DNA of 64,000 bases from Vanessa cardui (GCF_905220365.1 NC_061134.1:5781001-5845000); one strand, 5' to 3'. Shown: positions 48,701-60,462, numbered from the stretch's first letter. Translations and numbers: made by a program. The notes: generated by a model from the letters alone, not told the origin.

Positions 48701-49700
48701 AATAATAAAAACTAAAACCCTACCTGCCTTAAAATACAAGGAAGTTCTTAGTAGAACTAGTGACGTATATTATTGAACAACTACTATTCAATATTTTACT
48801 ACGATTGAATTATATATCAATATGAAATGTGTGAATATCTAAAATAAATACAGGAAACAGATAATAAATTTTGATCAATTTTCAAATTGCGTCACTCACG
48901 AGTTTATTTAATGTCTCAATGTTACGACGAAGAACTTATTCACATACCTATATCTAATAATAATCATCAATCAATAGCCCTGTGTCTTGTTTTTAACGTA
49001 ATTAAGTTGAAGAGAGAGGTTATGTAAGCATTCAATGAATTAAAACCTTTAAACACAACGTTAAACTTGAACCTAGCACATAATTAATTATTTTTTAATT
49101 TATAATTTGCTCTGTGTGTTTATATAACAGAAATATTTTCAAACGGTTAGACCGTACACACATATACATGCCAACATACACATGCGATCGGGTAATAAAA
49201 AAAATCTTATTACACCCGGACAAAGTCGGGATAGGCTGCTAGTATTTTATATTATTACTCTCAGGGACCATAAATTTTAGTGTTTTGTTATTACTATTAA
49301 GTTTATATGTCGTGCTTAACTGTTCCCTATATACGTGATTATTATGACAGAGATTTACGGCCCTTACCCATATATTATAGTCTTCCGGCGTACTGACATA
49401 CATATTAGAACTAATCAAATAATTTCTATTTAGGCTTATATCTAATTTCACATATCACAACTGTAGAATAAATAAGGAAAGAAAAGAAAAAGATCGTTTC
49501 AAGACGTATGTTTTTCGTTTCTTTGTCGAAGCGCCTGATATTGTTTGCAGGCAGTTGTTCACACAACGTTGATAAAACATTTTAGGAACTTCAGACTGAG
49601 GACTGTGGAGCAATAACATTCGTTCACACAACACGGCTGTGAACACAACATTCGACTCGTATTCATATATCAGTGGCAATGTCAACTTCTATTGGAGCCG
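45720..49700. other. AT-rich non-coding region
   Basis: I see no coding exon or intact element. A GC-richer repeat-like terminus at 49180-49245 ends GGGATAGGCTGCTAGT, similar to Helitron-type ends. Confidence 0.45.
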
Positions 49701-49727
49701 AGATTCAACTGTAAAGTGTCATTCGCG

Positions 49728-49732
49728 TCAGT
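49728..49732 (+). promoter_or_regulatory. Candidate initiator TCAGT for the exon at 49877
   Basis: TCAGTTT in a GC-elevated block (49530-49980) that begins 150 bases before the candidate first coding exon. No TATA box at the expected distance. Contextual support only. Confidence 0.4.
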
Positions 49733-49859
49733 TTATCTTGTTTGTGACATGTTGTTGTATTAAAAACGTATCGTATCGATTGAACGCGAATCGTAACGTG
49801 GTGTTCGAATTATTTTGTGCGAAAGAACCTCTAGTGACGAGCGCGTGTGACTGTTCTAA

Positions 49860-49877
49860 ATGGTCAAGTGTTGGTGA
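49860..49877 (+). promoter_or_regulatory. Five-codon upstream ORF whose stop overlaps the main start (TGATG)
   Basis: ATG at 49860 reads MVKCW and stops at TGA 49875-49877. The last A of that stop is the first base of the main ATG at 49877. Another four-codon upstream ORF (MLLY) starts near 49748. Such an arrangement favours translation control by termination-reinitiation, if the 5' end is correct. Confidence 0.4.
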
Positions 49878-49979
49878 TGGAGTTTCAGTATTATGGAAAC
49901 TTCGATCGACAGTCTCGTAGGCAGCACGATCAGCCGTGGTGGGATGAGGAAGACAACCTTACTGACAGACGGCTCAATG
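49877..49979 (+). CDS. Candidate first coding exon of an unidentified gene (34 codons plus one base)
   Basis: The ATG opens MEFQYYGNFDRQSRRQHDQP, followed by WWDEEDNLTDRRLN, and ends G|GTAAGG in phase 1. The peptide is hydrophilic with mixed composition, in a local GC peak with an upstream TCAGT initiator. That pattern is expected for a true promoter-proximal exon. An overlapping frame (from 49893) is open into the intron but is probably a shadow. I do not recognise the protein. The nearest candidate downstream exon is 54745-54817; the remainder must lie beyond the window. Confidence 0.55.
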
Positions 49980-52900
49980 GTAAGGCTTGACCTCTCTGTT
50001 TACTTTGATATGACTCCGCCGGTCAAGTTCAAGAATTATATTTCAATTTACTTAATAATTAAAAGTATGCTGTTATTTTATTCATTTACAAACATTGAAA
50101 ACATAATTCTTTGTTCGCTATTTGGTTTTTATCTCGTCATTCACGTGGATTAAAGTGTGAATTTATAAAAAGTTAAAAGTGAATTATTTTTGGTTATTTA
50201 ATAAAACATTCAACATTTTGAACTTTGGTCAAACAAGTTCTAACGTAATGTGTTTTACACTAAACACTCAATAAATGCTTCTTTTTAAAACAATTAAAAA
50301 GCAAACATTTTAAAAGTTCATTTACATAATAAATAGTGATACTTATATCATGATAACATGGAGTGTTACTGATAACAGAATCTGTGATCTCGACACTTAA
50401 GGCGTCGTTAAAATAAACTAATAATAAAGAGTAGGTCCCTATATGTCTGTCTAGACGTGCACCAGGATGTATCGATTTGTAGGAGATAATTTTAGAAAGC
50501 AGGCAAAGGCTGCTTCCTAAAAGGCTCAGATGTCTGCAATGTTGAGACTATTGTACTTATTATATTATTTTATTCATTAATTTCATACAAAATTTGTCAT
50601 TTATATTTAATAATGATATATTGGGGCTTTGCATTTATTCAACACTGTAATGTGACGGTTCGAAAGTGCTATTATGAGCCTACTTAAATAAAGATTATTT
50701 TGGTTTTGATTTTGATATACTTCAATAAAATATGTTTTTGTTTACTTCGACTAATGTTGTAGATAGGTAATGGTAAGAAACTGAAAACAACGTTTCCATT
50801 GTATGAAACGGTGACATATTTGCATGTGTACTTTCACGAACAGCCAAGAGCTACATCTTGCATAAAATAATTCAGATTCAGATGTCACGATAGTATAATG
50901 TATTGTTAGCTTATCTATTGAAATCCAGGAAAAGAATATTTCCGACATTTTAAAACTCCTGTCTAGATATCTCTGTACCTAATTATGTATCTACCTATAT
51001 TCCTATACGATTTTAAACACACCCGGCATAATTCTTTACAAATTTATTGAGTAGTTTAATAAGTAGTTTCTATTTAATTTGAATTGATTTTGAATAATTA
51101 TTTAATATTTTCAAAATTGATTTTAACTAGTTATTTATTCACATTACTTTATATTTTTTATAAATTTATATCGATAATCGTCTTGCGTCTCTTATACGCC
51201 TTACGATATGAGATATTTTATCTAGATTAGTCTGCACTATAGTCAGCATAGGAAATAAGCAAACAAGGCATTGTTTGATAAAGAGAGACACACTTTCTTT
51301 ATTTTTAGACTTTAAATCTTTATACAGAGCACGTAAAAAATGTTATCAACATATTTTTAGTTTATGTGTCCTATCATATTACAGATATTACCGGCTATTG
51401 ATTGATTGATTACATAAAAAAAAGTATTTTTTCATTTTTATACTTTTAGTTATGAATTCTTTAATCGTAGTAGGAAGTGTGATATAAGCCTTTAATTTCG
51501 GATCAGGTTAGATTAAAAAAATTATAGTTTTTAACACAAATGACGAAAGCGAAACGAATGTATGTACAGTCGGGGTAAGAAAAGGTTCGTCACCTTAAGA
51601 TCTATTTTATAATATAGCGATAATCTGCTTTACCGATCGAGAATGACATATTGCGTCGCAATGATTTGATGTTTAGATTCAAAAGGTACTAAAAGTTTAA
51701 GACTTGATAAAGGAATTGATTTGAAAACTGACGAAGATTTTCTTACTCTGACTGTACATACCGGATAACACAAATGAATCTTATTAATAACTAGCTAACG
51801 CCCGCATGCAATACAATGCCTTCGACTATTATTCGAACCGACTTGCGCGCTACCTCTTGTACGTTGATGATACTATGCCAGAAATCTTAAAGCTAGTGCC
51901 AACAACAGCTGTACAAAGATTCAACTTAATCGGATAAACGATGTGTGAATGAATACGAATATATTCTTTTTCATAGACTTTTATTAGCTTCCTTGAACTA
52001 TGTATGTATGGAATCTTTAAAACGTCAGATTAAATTGAAACTTTGCAAACTAATCAAGTCAGACTGATTCAATAATGTAATAGGTATGTCCCAGCGTCCT
52101 GACCTAGATTTTACATTACAAAAATAAAAATGATTGGAATTAAATATTGCCCAAGTACTGTCCTCTTAGTTTCCACATATGTTATATTTTATTAGACATT
52201 TTAAACTATAATATTACTTATACATATAAGAAGACAAGAAGACACGTCTAAAATAAGAATCTGTAGGAACTGCAAAGCGCAACTACTTATACTTAAAATT
52301 ATAATGTACATATATAGTATACGTATACTTAAACCCTCTCCAAAAAGTGCTTCATCTTGTGGTATAACTATACTGGTTCAATTGTTCTACTAACAAAATG
52401 TGTCTCATAATTGTTTAGTATACATAAATGCACTTTGAATTCTGATATGTGTAAAATAGAGTAGTTTGAATATCGATCTACTGCTGGCTGTGAGATACAG
52501 AAGCAATTGAGTAAAAGCAATTCAGGTCATTGAACAGTGAGGCACTAGACGTTCAGTATTACTCTCTATCACTGAACCTTGATGATGGATTCTTTTCCTG
52601 AGCTGCGTATATTTAACCTTTTATCCATTCGCTTGATTGCATGTCGTGATACTATAAAACCATTGCGATTGTTACGGATATTAGAAACGTTATATTAAGC
52701 TTATTTAAATTGTAATAGTTCCATTGTATTATTTCAAATGTTATGATGGCATACTCAGTTTCGGTATTTCGGGATGAGTAAAGAGTCTGGTTGCATATTT
52801 GGTCTCAGCTTGCCTATCCTCTTATTACCGTCATAACACCGTCTAAACATTTAGTAAAATAAAGATTTCAATTTAACAAAAACGTTATTCTTGTAGCCTA

Positions 52901-54744
52901 AGTTACTCCTCATAACATCAGCTTACAAGTGAGAGTCCCGTCGAAATCGCTCCAGCCGTTCCAGAGATTAGTCGGAAAAAACAGACAGACAGACAAACAA
53001 AAAATAGCAAAAAATAATAAATAAATGCATATGGCATTTAGTATGAAGCAGATATTTTAATATTACAGACAGACAATTCGATTTTATATACGTATAGATA
53101 GATATATACTTTTCTTCTGTCTTGTATTTACTAATACCGGCTATTACTAGGTTTCTGCCTTCCGACTAATCTTACTCCACATTACACGGTCTTTAGCTTC
53201 ATGTACATATAAGTCTATTGCCTCTCATGTACTGTTTTAAGACATTATCCATCGCTTCCTTGGGCGCTTAGGAGGCCTACTTCCAGGTACAAGGTTCAAA
53301 TCGATACAATATAATAAATACTATTATAATATTGTAAAAATAAATTCTTGAAACGGCACGAATAATCTTCAAGTTGAAATATATATAGGATTTTATATGT
53401 GTTATTATTAGCGAATAAGTTTTTTATTAGAAAAATATATTTCTTCTTCAATGTAAGCAAACAGCTGTAGACCGTAACACCGCCGTTTTAATTGAATCCT
53501 TTGCTCAAACGGAGAATTCAATTTCAATCGGACCGGCCACGACAGATCCATCTACGTGTTTTATTCTAATAATGAAAATGTCAGATTGAGGTTAGTCTTT
53601 CATTCCGATGTTTATATGATGAAATGGCTGAGGATTGATTCAGTAAGAATAGAGTATTAATTAAATGTAATAAACATAAATAAATAATAAGTGATACTTC
53701 ACAACACGCACATAGTTTTTTTTAATTTAAATATACGTAATTATATGTTGTGATCTGTGCAATTTCTACCTTGTTTTTCAATTATTTAAAAAATTACAAG
53801 TTTACAAACAACTTTAAAAAAACAGCCACTGTCCAGGCCGGATGTAACATTCGCTGGGTACCACCAAATAGCTCGTTTGCTTTACACATTTCTAAATAAA
53901 CAATGAGACTACTTGAAATTAAAAAAAAGTCTAATTCCGTGTTAATTTTTTCGTTTTTTTGGTAGCGATAGTTGTCCTAAAGCGATAAAATATAACCACT
54001 CAAACGCACAAATAAATAACAACTTTAAAGCAAAACATTTTCTGGTAACGATGTTTTTTTTGTAAAATTGCCACTTTATTAACACATAATTGTCTGAAGA
54101 TAATTTGAAAGAATTATTATTGATGGAAAATCACAAATAAAGCAGCGATTCGTATTTACTAATGAGCTGTAATTATAGAGCATTTAGCTCTTCTAGACTT
54201 CTACAGAACAATAACGCAAGTTTTCCTTTTCTTGAATATCTTACTCGTATTACATTATCATAATAATGTGTTTATTTGTGAATGATTTCGGGCACATAAG
54301 CCGATAGATCCAAAAGAACCCAAAGATTAATGCAAAACCCCCCGTTTACCTCAGTCCCTGACGTGGTAATTTTAACTCAACCCATATTTATTTATAAAAA
54401 CATAATTATTCTAATTAAACTTGATAGTAAATAGAGTCCACGAAATATGCACAAATTCATACGGATTTAGATTTATAATTAGAAAATAGGTACCTGTATA
54501 TAAGGTTTTTCAATATTTTAACATTAACATACTTGTCATGATTTTGTAAGTATTTTTATTAATAGGAAATAAACTATTGTAATAATGGTATCTACTAATA
54601 TTCTATAAATAAACTGTTGTGAACTTTACAACTTAGATGAAATAACTTCCTATTTACGATGTTAAAGTTTTTTTTTTATCATATTCGTCCTGACATTATT
54701 ATATTTATTGACTTTGTGTTAACATGAAATATTTTTTGTTATAG
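49980..54744. other. AT-rich region, probably first intron of the gene starting at 49877
   Basis: No convincing exon. Repeat pieces occur at 51795-51960 (GCTAACGCCCGCATGCAATA, an interspersed-repeat end) and 52895-53110 (GAGAGTCCCGTCGAAATCGC then CAGACAGACAGACAAACAAA). A GC-richer island at 53460-53570 is open in one plus frame but lacks a usable donor. Confidence 0.4.
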
Positions 54745-54817
54745 GTAAGTGTGTCGACATCGTCTTGTACCATCGAGCCACATATTTCTGTGTCTCACCA
54801 GTATGTTTCCCAAATCG
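54745..54817 (+). CDS. Possible internal exon, 73 bp
   Basis: The acceptor TTTTTTGTTATAG and donor CG|GTACGT bracket an open 73-bp segment. With the phase-1 exon at 49877-49979 it would begin GKCVDIVLYH. A phase-0 reading would begin VSVSTSSCTIEPH, which looks more like ordinary soluble-protein sequence, so the joining partner is unclear. An LTR retrotransposon starts only 50 bp after its donor. Transcript data would settle it. Confidence 0.3.
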
Positions 54818-54867
54818 GTACGTCAGTTAAATAATTTTAAACAAATAGACACACAATAAATATACAT

Positions 54868-56364
54868 TGTTACCTTTCTGGTGGTGAGGGGTAAAGAAAC
54901 AATATTCGGTTATAAAATTTTTAATGCACAGTAACATAGTATTATAAACAACCAATTACTTAATTTACTAGATACTTATGTTACTTCTTATAATGACTAT
55001 TATATAAAATTATGCCAGCTAGACTCAGCGTGGGTCACTTGGGATAAAAGGCAAGTTTGAAAATTCAATATTAACTAAACCAAAATTTAAGTTTGAAAAT
55101 TAGGCGCCACTGACGAATAAATTAATTGATGTGGTTTGAACGAATACACCGTTCGCCAGACCGGTGTAAACGCAATTTATAATATAATTGAAAGAGGGTA
55201 CATCACCAAAGTTTCCAGCTACACGTGGATACCGACAACAGCTTAGGGAACAGGCCTGCCGTCCTTGGAGTTGCACCAGCCGCAATCTGGGCACACTCAA
55301 CCAGGAACCTGGAGCTGTTCACTCTTAATATTTCCATTCAAGAAGTCCATGTGGTGGGTAAATCCGATTAAAAAAAAAAAACCTCCTGTAATACGAAATA
55401 TACAGGTTCAATAAGTTAAGCAAATAAGCAAATGATAAATACCTTTAACGAGAGATGTAAGCACGAATTTACCTTCTGGAGGTTCAAAGTCCTGCTTACA
55501 CAAATTGACGATCTCAACTCCGGAGAACCATTTCAAAGGGTCACTGGAAACCACAATTTACACATGACTACGACTTTTCGAATTGTAAACCAATGCATTT
55601 AATCAAAAACAAGAATTAAAGACTTACAATTTCTTACGAGTCGGTAAACATGATATAAAGTTCTGTCAAACTTCAAAACTTCATTGTTAATATAAATTCT
55701 GAAAAGATAACTGCTATTAAAGCACTGAATACTAAACAACCACAAATTAAGAAACTCAATTATTAAGACAACTCACCGATATATTCAGTATATCGAATTA
55801 GAATTTGGATTCGGTGTAAAGCCGATAATTCCAAAATTCAAAAAGAACGAAATCGAAAGTTCACGAACCTTTGAAAGGTTAGCGAGTGTGACCAGTATCA
55901 CTACCAAAATACCCTTAATGAAAAAGGAATTATATCCATAATTAAATCAGGGAAATAATTTTGGAATAATTATTAAAATTAAGAAAAGTCAAAAATGAGG
56001 CAAAGTAAATTTATCATAACTAGACTCCGACACCTACATCGAAGAACTAACCTTTAAACTGGAAGACAGCCATTAAATTAATCTGAAACGATGTGAAATG
56101 ACCTCTAATCAAATTCAACAAACGAATTAGATGATTAAAATCTTATTTTAATAATTGTTTTAATGCACCTTTAAAATAAATGAAATTTATTTTATTAATT
56201 AAAATTTTAGAAAATGCCAAGTCGAAGCGTTATACTAGCAACACCGACATAAATTAAGTGGGAAATGGGTCAATGGCACGGAATTTAGCGAATTGACACT
56301 TTTTTGACGTTTTATATAATTATAAAAAAAAGTTAAAATTATGAAAATAATTTTTAATGTAACA
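54868..56364 (-). repeat. 3' LTR of the gypsy-type element
   Basis: Compared with the other LTR at a constant offset of 5595 bases, I see one substitution (A versus G near 56337/61932) and otherwise no difference by eye. The short open frame at 55100-55300 occurs identically in both LTRs and is not thought to be a gene. Confidence 0.92.
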
Positions 56365-56366
56365 GT

Positions 56367-56380
56367 ACCTCCCCTCCCGG
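56367..56380 (-). other. Polypurine tract
   Basis: On the minus strand GGGAGGGGAGGTAC directly precedes the TGTTAC start of the 3' LTR, which is where second-strand synthesis is primed in LTR elements. Confidence 0.75.
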
Positions 56381-56999
56381 AAGAATTTTGCGAGGATAAA
56401 CGAGAAAAATTCGAGCTGGCCCTCCAGCTCAAAACCTCGAACAACACAAATCATTAATTTAAATAACATTTCAAATGTGAAATATAAAATGACGAAAAAA
56501 AAGTGGAAAATCCAACTTAAGAAAACGACTACAACTCAATTATTCGGCTACAACCAAATAAAACAAACAGAGCTCCCACAATATGTGCAGGACAAACTCC
56601 ACCAAAGCTTAAGCTCAACAAAAGCTTCGCTGCATGCATAACCAGACGCATGAACAAAACCAATATCTGCCCTAACACAGATAATATAAAAATAATGCTT
56701 CTCATAAGCAATCTTAAAAAATTACTAGTAGTCTATGCCACTAAATAGAGAATATAATTAACCTCTATAAAATAGTATCACGACACCAAAATTCGCGAAA
56801 ATAATATGACTAATTAACTATTCGAACCCACGAGAAGTTAACAGTCTAAACCTTAACACACTACACAAAAAAAATATACAAACCAACAGACATAACAAAC
56901 CTTAATAAAACCAACCGTCAGGACTGATGGTACTCACACATAAGACTCTCTACTGACCAGACGAACAACAACACTTGTTAGGTAATATGGGATGGGAAA

Positions 57000-57655
57000 G
57001 GAATATTAGGAAACCAAACAGATACCACGCAAACACAGAAGTGGACACTGGAAGGTGACAAAATGTCAGGGAATAGTTTTAAGGCTTATTTTTACAGAGT
57101 CACAAACCGCTCTGAGTCGTAAGGCTTATTTTTACAGAGTTACAATCCGCTCTGAGTATTAAGGCTTATTTAAGGGAGTTACCAACCGCTCCATAAGGAT
57201 TTTAGGATGAGGAAAAGGAATAAAATGATGCCAAACAGATACAACACCATCACAAAGTTGATACTGGACGGTCACCAAACGGGAAGGAATAGTTTTAAGG
57301 CTTATTTTGACAGAGTTACAATCCGCTCTGAGTCGTAAGGCTTATTTTTACAGAGTTACAATCCGCTCTGAGTATTAGGGCTTATTTAAGGAGTTACCAA
57401 CCGCTCCATAAGGATTTTAGGGTGAGGAAAAGGAATAAAAGGATGCCAAACAGATACAACACTATCACAAAGTTGATACTGGACGGTCACCAAACGTGAA
57501 GGAATAGTTTTAAGGCTTATTTTTACAGAGTTACAATCCGCTCTGAGTCGTAAGGCTTATTTTTACAGAGTTACAATCCGCTCTGAGTATTAAGGCTTAT
57601 TTAAGGAGTTACCAACCGCTCCATAAGGATAATAGGATGAGGAAAAGGGATAAAA
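57000..57655. repeat. Tandem array of about 215-bp units inside the LTR element
   Basis: The phrase GGAATAGTTTTAAGGC recurs at 57070, 57286 and 57501, giving units of 216 and 215 bp. A diverged partial unit precedes the first. Each unit contains two about 38-bp subrepeats (AAGGCTTATTTTTACAGAGT then CCGCTCTGAGT) and a third shortened one. No coding potential. It occupies the place where reverse transcriptase, RNase H and integrase should be. Confidence 0.88.
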
Positions 57656-57713
57656 GGATACCTAACGAACACAAACGAAACCTAAAGACACTGCTATCCA
57701 TACCATAATAAAC

Positions 57714-57858
57714 CAACTGTCAGGACTGATGTTTCATACCTCTCCTCTCTGCTGTCCGGACGTTCACTTTGCAATACCTAACGACACTATCATACCTTAA
57801 TAAACCAACTGTCAGGACTGATGTTTCACACCTCTCCTCTCTGCTGTCCGGACGTTCA
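57714..57858. repeat. Second tandem repeat, about 89-bp unit, two copies
   Basis: The phrase CCAACTGTCAGGACTGATGT, followed by CTCCTCTCTGCTGTCCGGAC, occurs near 57714 and again near 57803. A diverged third copy lies near 56921. It abuts the truncated reverse transcriptase segment. Confidence 0.75.
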
Positions 57859-57990
57859 CAAGACAAGCAATAATAACGTTGCTTAATGGGTGCCGTATCA
57901 CCCGTATCGATCGAATGTGTTATAACATCCGTTCGACCTAAGTCCTTCCTTTCGAAGGAAACCTCCTCAAATTTACCAAACACCTCCTTC
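57856..57990 (-). pseudogene. N-terminal edge of gypsy reverse transcriptase, truncated
   Basis: The minus-strand frame starting 57983 contains KDLGRTDVITHSIDTGDTAP and IKQRYYCLS. This is the conserved stretch that introduces the reverse transcriptase domain in Ty3/Gypsy pol. The reading then enters the tandem repeat and loses similarity. The catalytic palm (YxDD) is absent from the whole element. Confidence 0.8.
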
Positions 57991-58020
57991 GCAATTACGC
58001 TTTGCGAAGAAGATAAATCC

Positions 58021-58452
58021 TCAAGGGGATGTAAGGGGATGTAAGAACTTCACTCCCGAAACTACATTCGTTTCGGATGAATCAAAGCTTACATCAAAAA
58101 AAATAAAAAAAAGTAAGTTTGGTGCTAAACCAAACCTACACCAAAAATTAACCCCAAAAATTAAGGGTGTTGTCACACTAGGGACAACATAAAATTTGAT
58201 TACTTTAGTCTTAGACTTCAGCGTAACCGGTAAAAATAAATAACCTGACACACGGGATCGTGCATCATTAGCCGTAGCTATATAAGAAATATCAGATGTG
58301 TCATACATCTGAACACCCTGACCGACAAAATATTGACCTAAATTTGACCCTAAGATAGATATAGATGAACAGGAATCTAATAAACCACAAAACTGTTCAT
58401 CAAAAATAGAAACCGACAAATACGGACGAATGTCATCCGGAGGACGCTGCAT
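58021..58452 (-). pseudogene. Retropepsin-like protease domain, degraded active site
   Basis: In minus-strand order the frame shows FCGLLDSCSSISILG, where retropepsins have Asp-Ser/Thr-Gly; here Cys replaces the Gly. Further on is a PLIFGVNFWCRFGLAP flap-distal motif, where the family has Asp before Phe-Trp. The frame differs from gag, from which a stop separates it, and from the reverse transcriptase remnant. Likely inactive. Confidence 0.75.
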
Positions 58453-58556
58453 AGCCGCTACACTATGAGTAAAGAAAAGTGAGATTCGTTTTAAATACTT
58501 CCGCCAATCGTCCGGATCAAAGTTAGCGGAACGACTTGACGGAAGGCTTATCCGTT

Positions 58557-59783
58557 TTATGGATCAGCTGACTTACAATTAAGACAGGACTTAACGGTGA
58601 TGCCCTTAGTACCACAACGAAAACAGACTATATCCTTAGACTTACAAGTACCCAAATCATGTCCCTTAACCCTACAACGAAAACAAAACAAACCAGGTTT
58701 ACTCTTGCCGCGAATCATCTCGACTTTAAAAGATTTACTATATTTGAAACCTAAATCAGGAGCTAAAGTATCAGCATCAATCTTTGGTGGATCCCTAAAA
58801 TCTTTTAATTGTTTAAAAGTAAATTCCAAAATTTTACATTTATCCCGAAGTTGCTGCAAGTTATTAATATTCTCCAGCGCTAGCGCTTGCGTAAAACATG
58901 GACGTAGGTTTTTACGTGTAATCTTTAATTTATCCCTTTCTGGCAGTGAATATGAAAGTCTCGAAAAATAATTAATCATAACCGCAATAAAAATTAAACA
59001 AGATTCTGACTGACCCTGAGTTCGACGACGAATCTCAGATAACAGCTGCTCATCATAGTCCAAAGGTGAAAAATCTTCAATCAGCCTCTTCTTTAAACTC
59101 TGCCAGTCTGCGACTTCCGAACGAACACTGCGGTACCATGTTAAAACTTCATCCGAAAAAAGTTCAACAGCTGACTGAAATAAAATGTCATCAGAAATAC
59201 CTCGAGCTAGATAAAGTTCTTGAAGCCTAAGAATAAAGAAACGGACACACGATTTGCCATTAAATTTTAAATTTAAACGAGCAATAGACTTATCAGACGA
59301 ACAAGAAATATTAGAAATAGGCAAAGGATTAATCAAAGCAGGTGAATGATCAGTAGATTGATCGTTAGCAGCTTCTTCAAAAGTCTTCCTAAAAGATTGA
59401 AACAAACTATCCACTTTCGAAAGACAATCCTTAAGTTTCACATTCAATTCTTCCTTTTTATAAAATAAATTAACATCCACTTCAATCCTACTAAATCGAT
59501 GGAAAAGGTGATGTGCTATAGCTCTTAACCGGTTAAAACTTTTAAATTGAGGCTTAGATGACAAGGTGAGTAAGACTTCATCCAGTTTAGAATCAATAAT
59601 TTCAAACTCGTTGGCTGGATCCAAAGATGTTTCTAAAATCTCATCAGCAGGAATTGAATTCACTAAGTCCCGAATCTGAATCCTCAACTCTTCAACTGAA
59701 CCTTTAGGTTTAGCATCCCTTATCTCAACTTCATAAATAAGTTCATCCTTCCTAAGTAAGTGATAAGCTATAGGCCTTTCCAT
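58557..59783 (-). CDS. Retrotransposon Gag, 408 residues
   Basis: A single intact minus-strand frame from ATG 59783 to TAA 58557-58559. The N-terminal 60 residues include a SAP-like helix (GSVEELRIQIRDL). The capsid-type region (about residues 165-300) contains LNLKFNGKS, DEVLTWYRSVRSEVADWQSL and KKRLIEDFSPLDYDEQLLSE, typical of the retrotransposon gag family. Two zinc knuckles close the protein. The first, CFRCRVKGHDLGTC, is a proper CCHC. The second, CFRCGTKGITVKSC, has Ile in place of His. Gag forms the particle that packages element RNA. An intact gag with a lost pol suggests it can be packaged but needs enzymes supplied by relatives. Confidence 0.88.
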   Translation of the reverse strand: MERPIAYHLLRKDELIYEVEIRDAKPKGSVEELRIQIRDLVNSIPADEILETSLDPANEFEIIDSKLDEVLLTLSSKPQFKSFNRLRAIAHHLFHRFSRIEVDVNLFYKKEELNVKLKDCLSKVDSLFQSFRKTFEEAANDQSTDHSPALINPLPISNISCSSDKSIARLNLKFNGKSCVRFFILRLQELYLARGISDDILFQSAVELFSDEVLTWYRSVRSEVADWQSLKKRLIEDFSPLDYDEQLLSEIRRRTQGQSESCLIFIAVMINYFSRLSYSLPERDKLKITRKNLRPCFTQALALENINNLQQLRDKCKILEFTFKQLKDFRDPPKIDADTLAPDLGFKYSKSFKVEMIRGKSKPGLFCFRCRVKGHDLGTCKSKDIVCFRCGTKGITVKSCLNCKSADP

Positions 59784-60438
59784 GATGTAAAAAAAAAATA
59801 TTTCCCAAAAAAAAAATATTCTAAGTGTAAGCTATGAATGTGAAAACTGGTTTTATATAGATATAAAACAAAATTAAAAAACTATTTAAAAAAAAGTTCA
59901 GTAAAAAAAATTGTCTTGAACCAGTATAAAAATTTGCAGAACCCTAAAAGTTGTAATACTAAAGAACCACACCAACAATATGAATAAGGTTCAAAAACAA
60001 ATAAATTGAAATCAAAGTTCAAATAAAACTAAATGTGCAAAAGTCCAAAGTGCAAGTAAAATTAATTGTCATATTAAATGCTGATAATAAAAAGTTAAGT
60101 CGAGCTGGCTTCACAATATAATAATATGTAAGTCACTTAATACTAAACCTGTATAAAATATAATTGCATCATCAATTTAAATTAATCCTCTTAAAGTAAT
60201 AATTATTATATAATTAAAGTAATATCACAGTATGATAATTTACTTAAAATTTACTTCCAATGCAATATGAAATGTTGTAAAGTTAATTTGAAACACATAA
60301 TAAAAAGGAAAAGGACATAATTATTAAAGTAGTACTTGTAAAATCTTTATAATAGTTTTTATACAATAACAATATTAAACATTGATTTTCAAACGCCTTA
60401 TTTCAATATAGCAAATACAGACATACTGACTATCCCAA

Positions 60439-60461
60439 GTCACGCCCCACGTTGGGCGCCA
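60439..60461 (-). other. Primer binding site of the gypsy-type element
   Basis: On the minus strand TGGCGCCCAACGTGGGGC starts one base after the end of the 5' LTR. This is the position and TGG start of a tRNA 3'-end primer site. The tRNA identity was not assigned. Confidence 0.8.
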
Positions 60462-60462
60462 C

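Noticed and set aside
49893..50153. 86-codon frame overlapping the candidate first exon
   Set aside because: It runs through the strong GTAAGG donor into AT-rich intron. The frame from 49877 with the uORF arrangement is the better candidate.
55100..55300. 66-codon minus-strand frame found identically at 60695-60895
   Set aside because: It lies inside both LTRs, so its duplication reflects the LTR structure and not a gene pair.
58597..58971. 124-codon plus-strand frame
   Set aside because: Antisense shadow of the retrotransposon gag gene.
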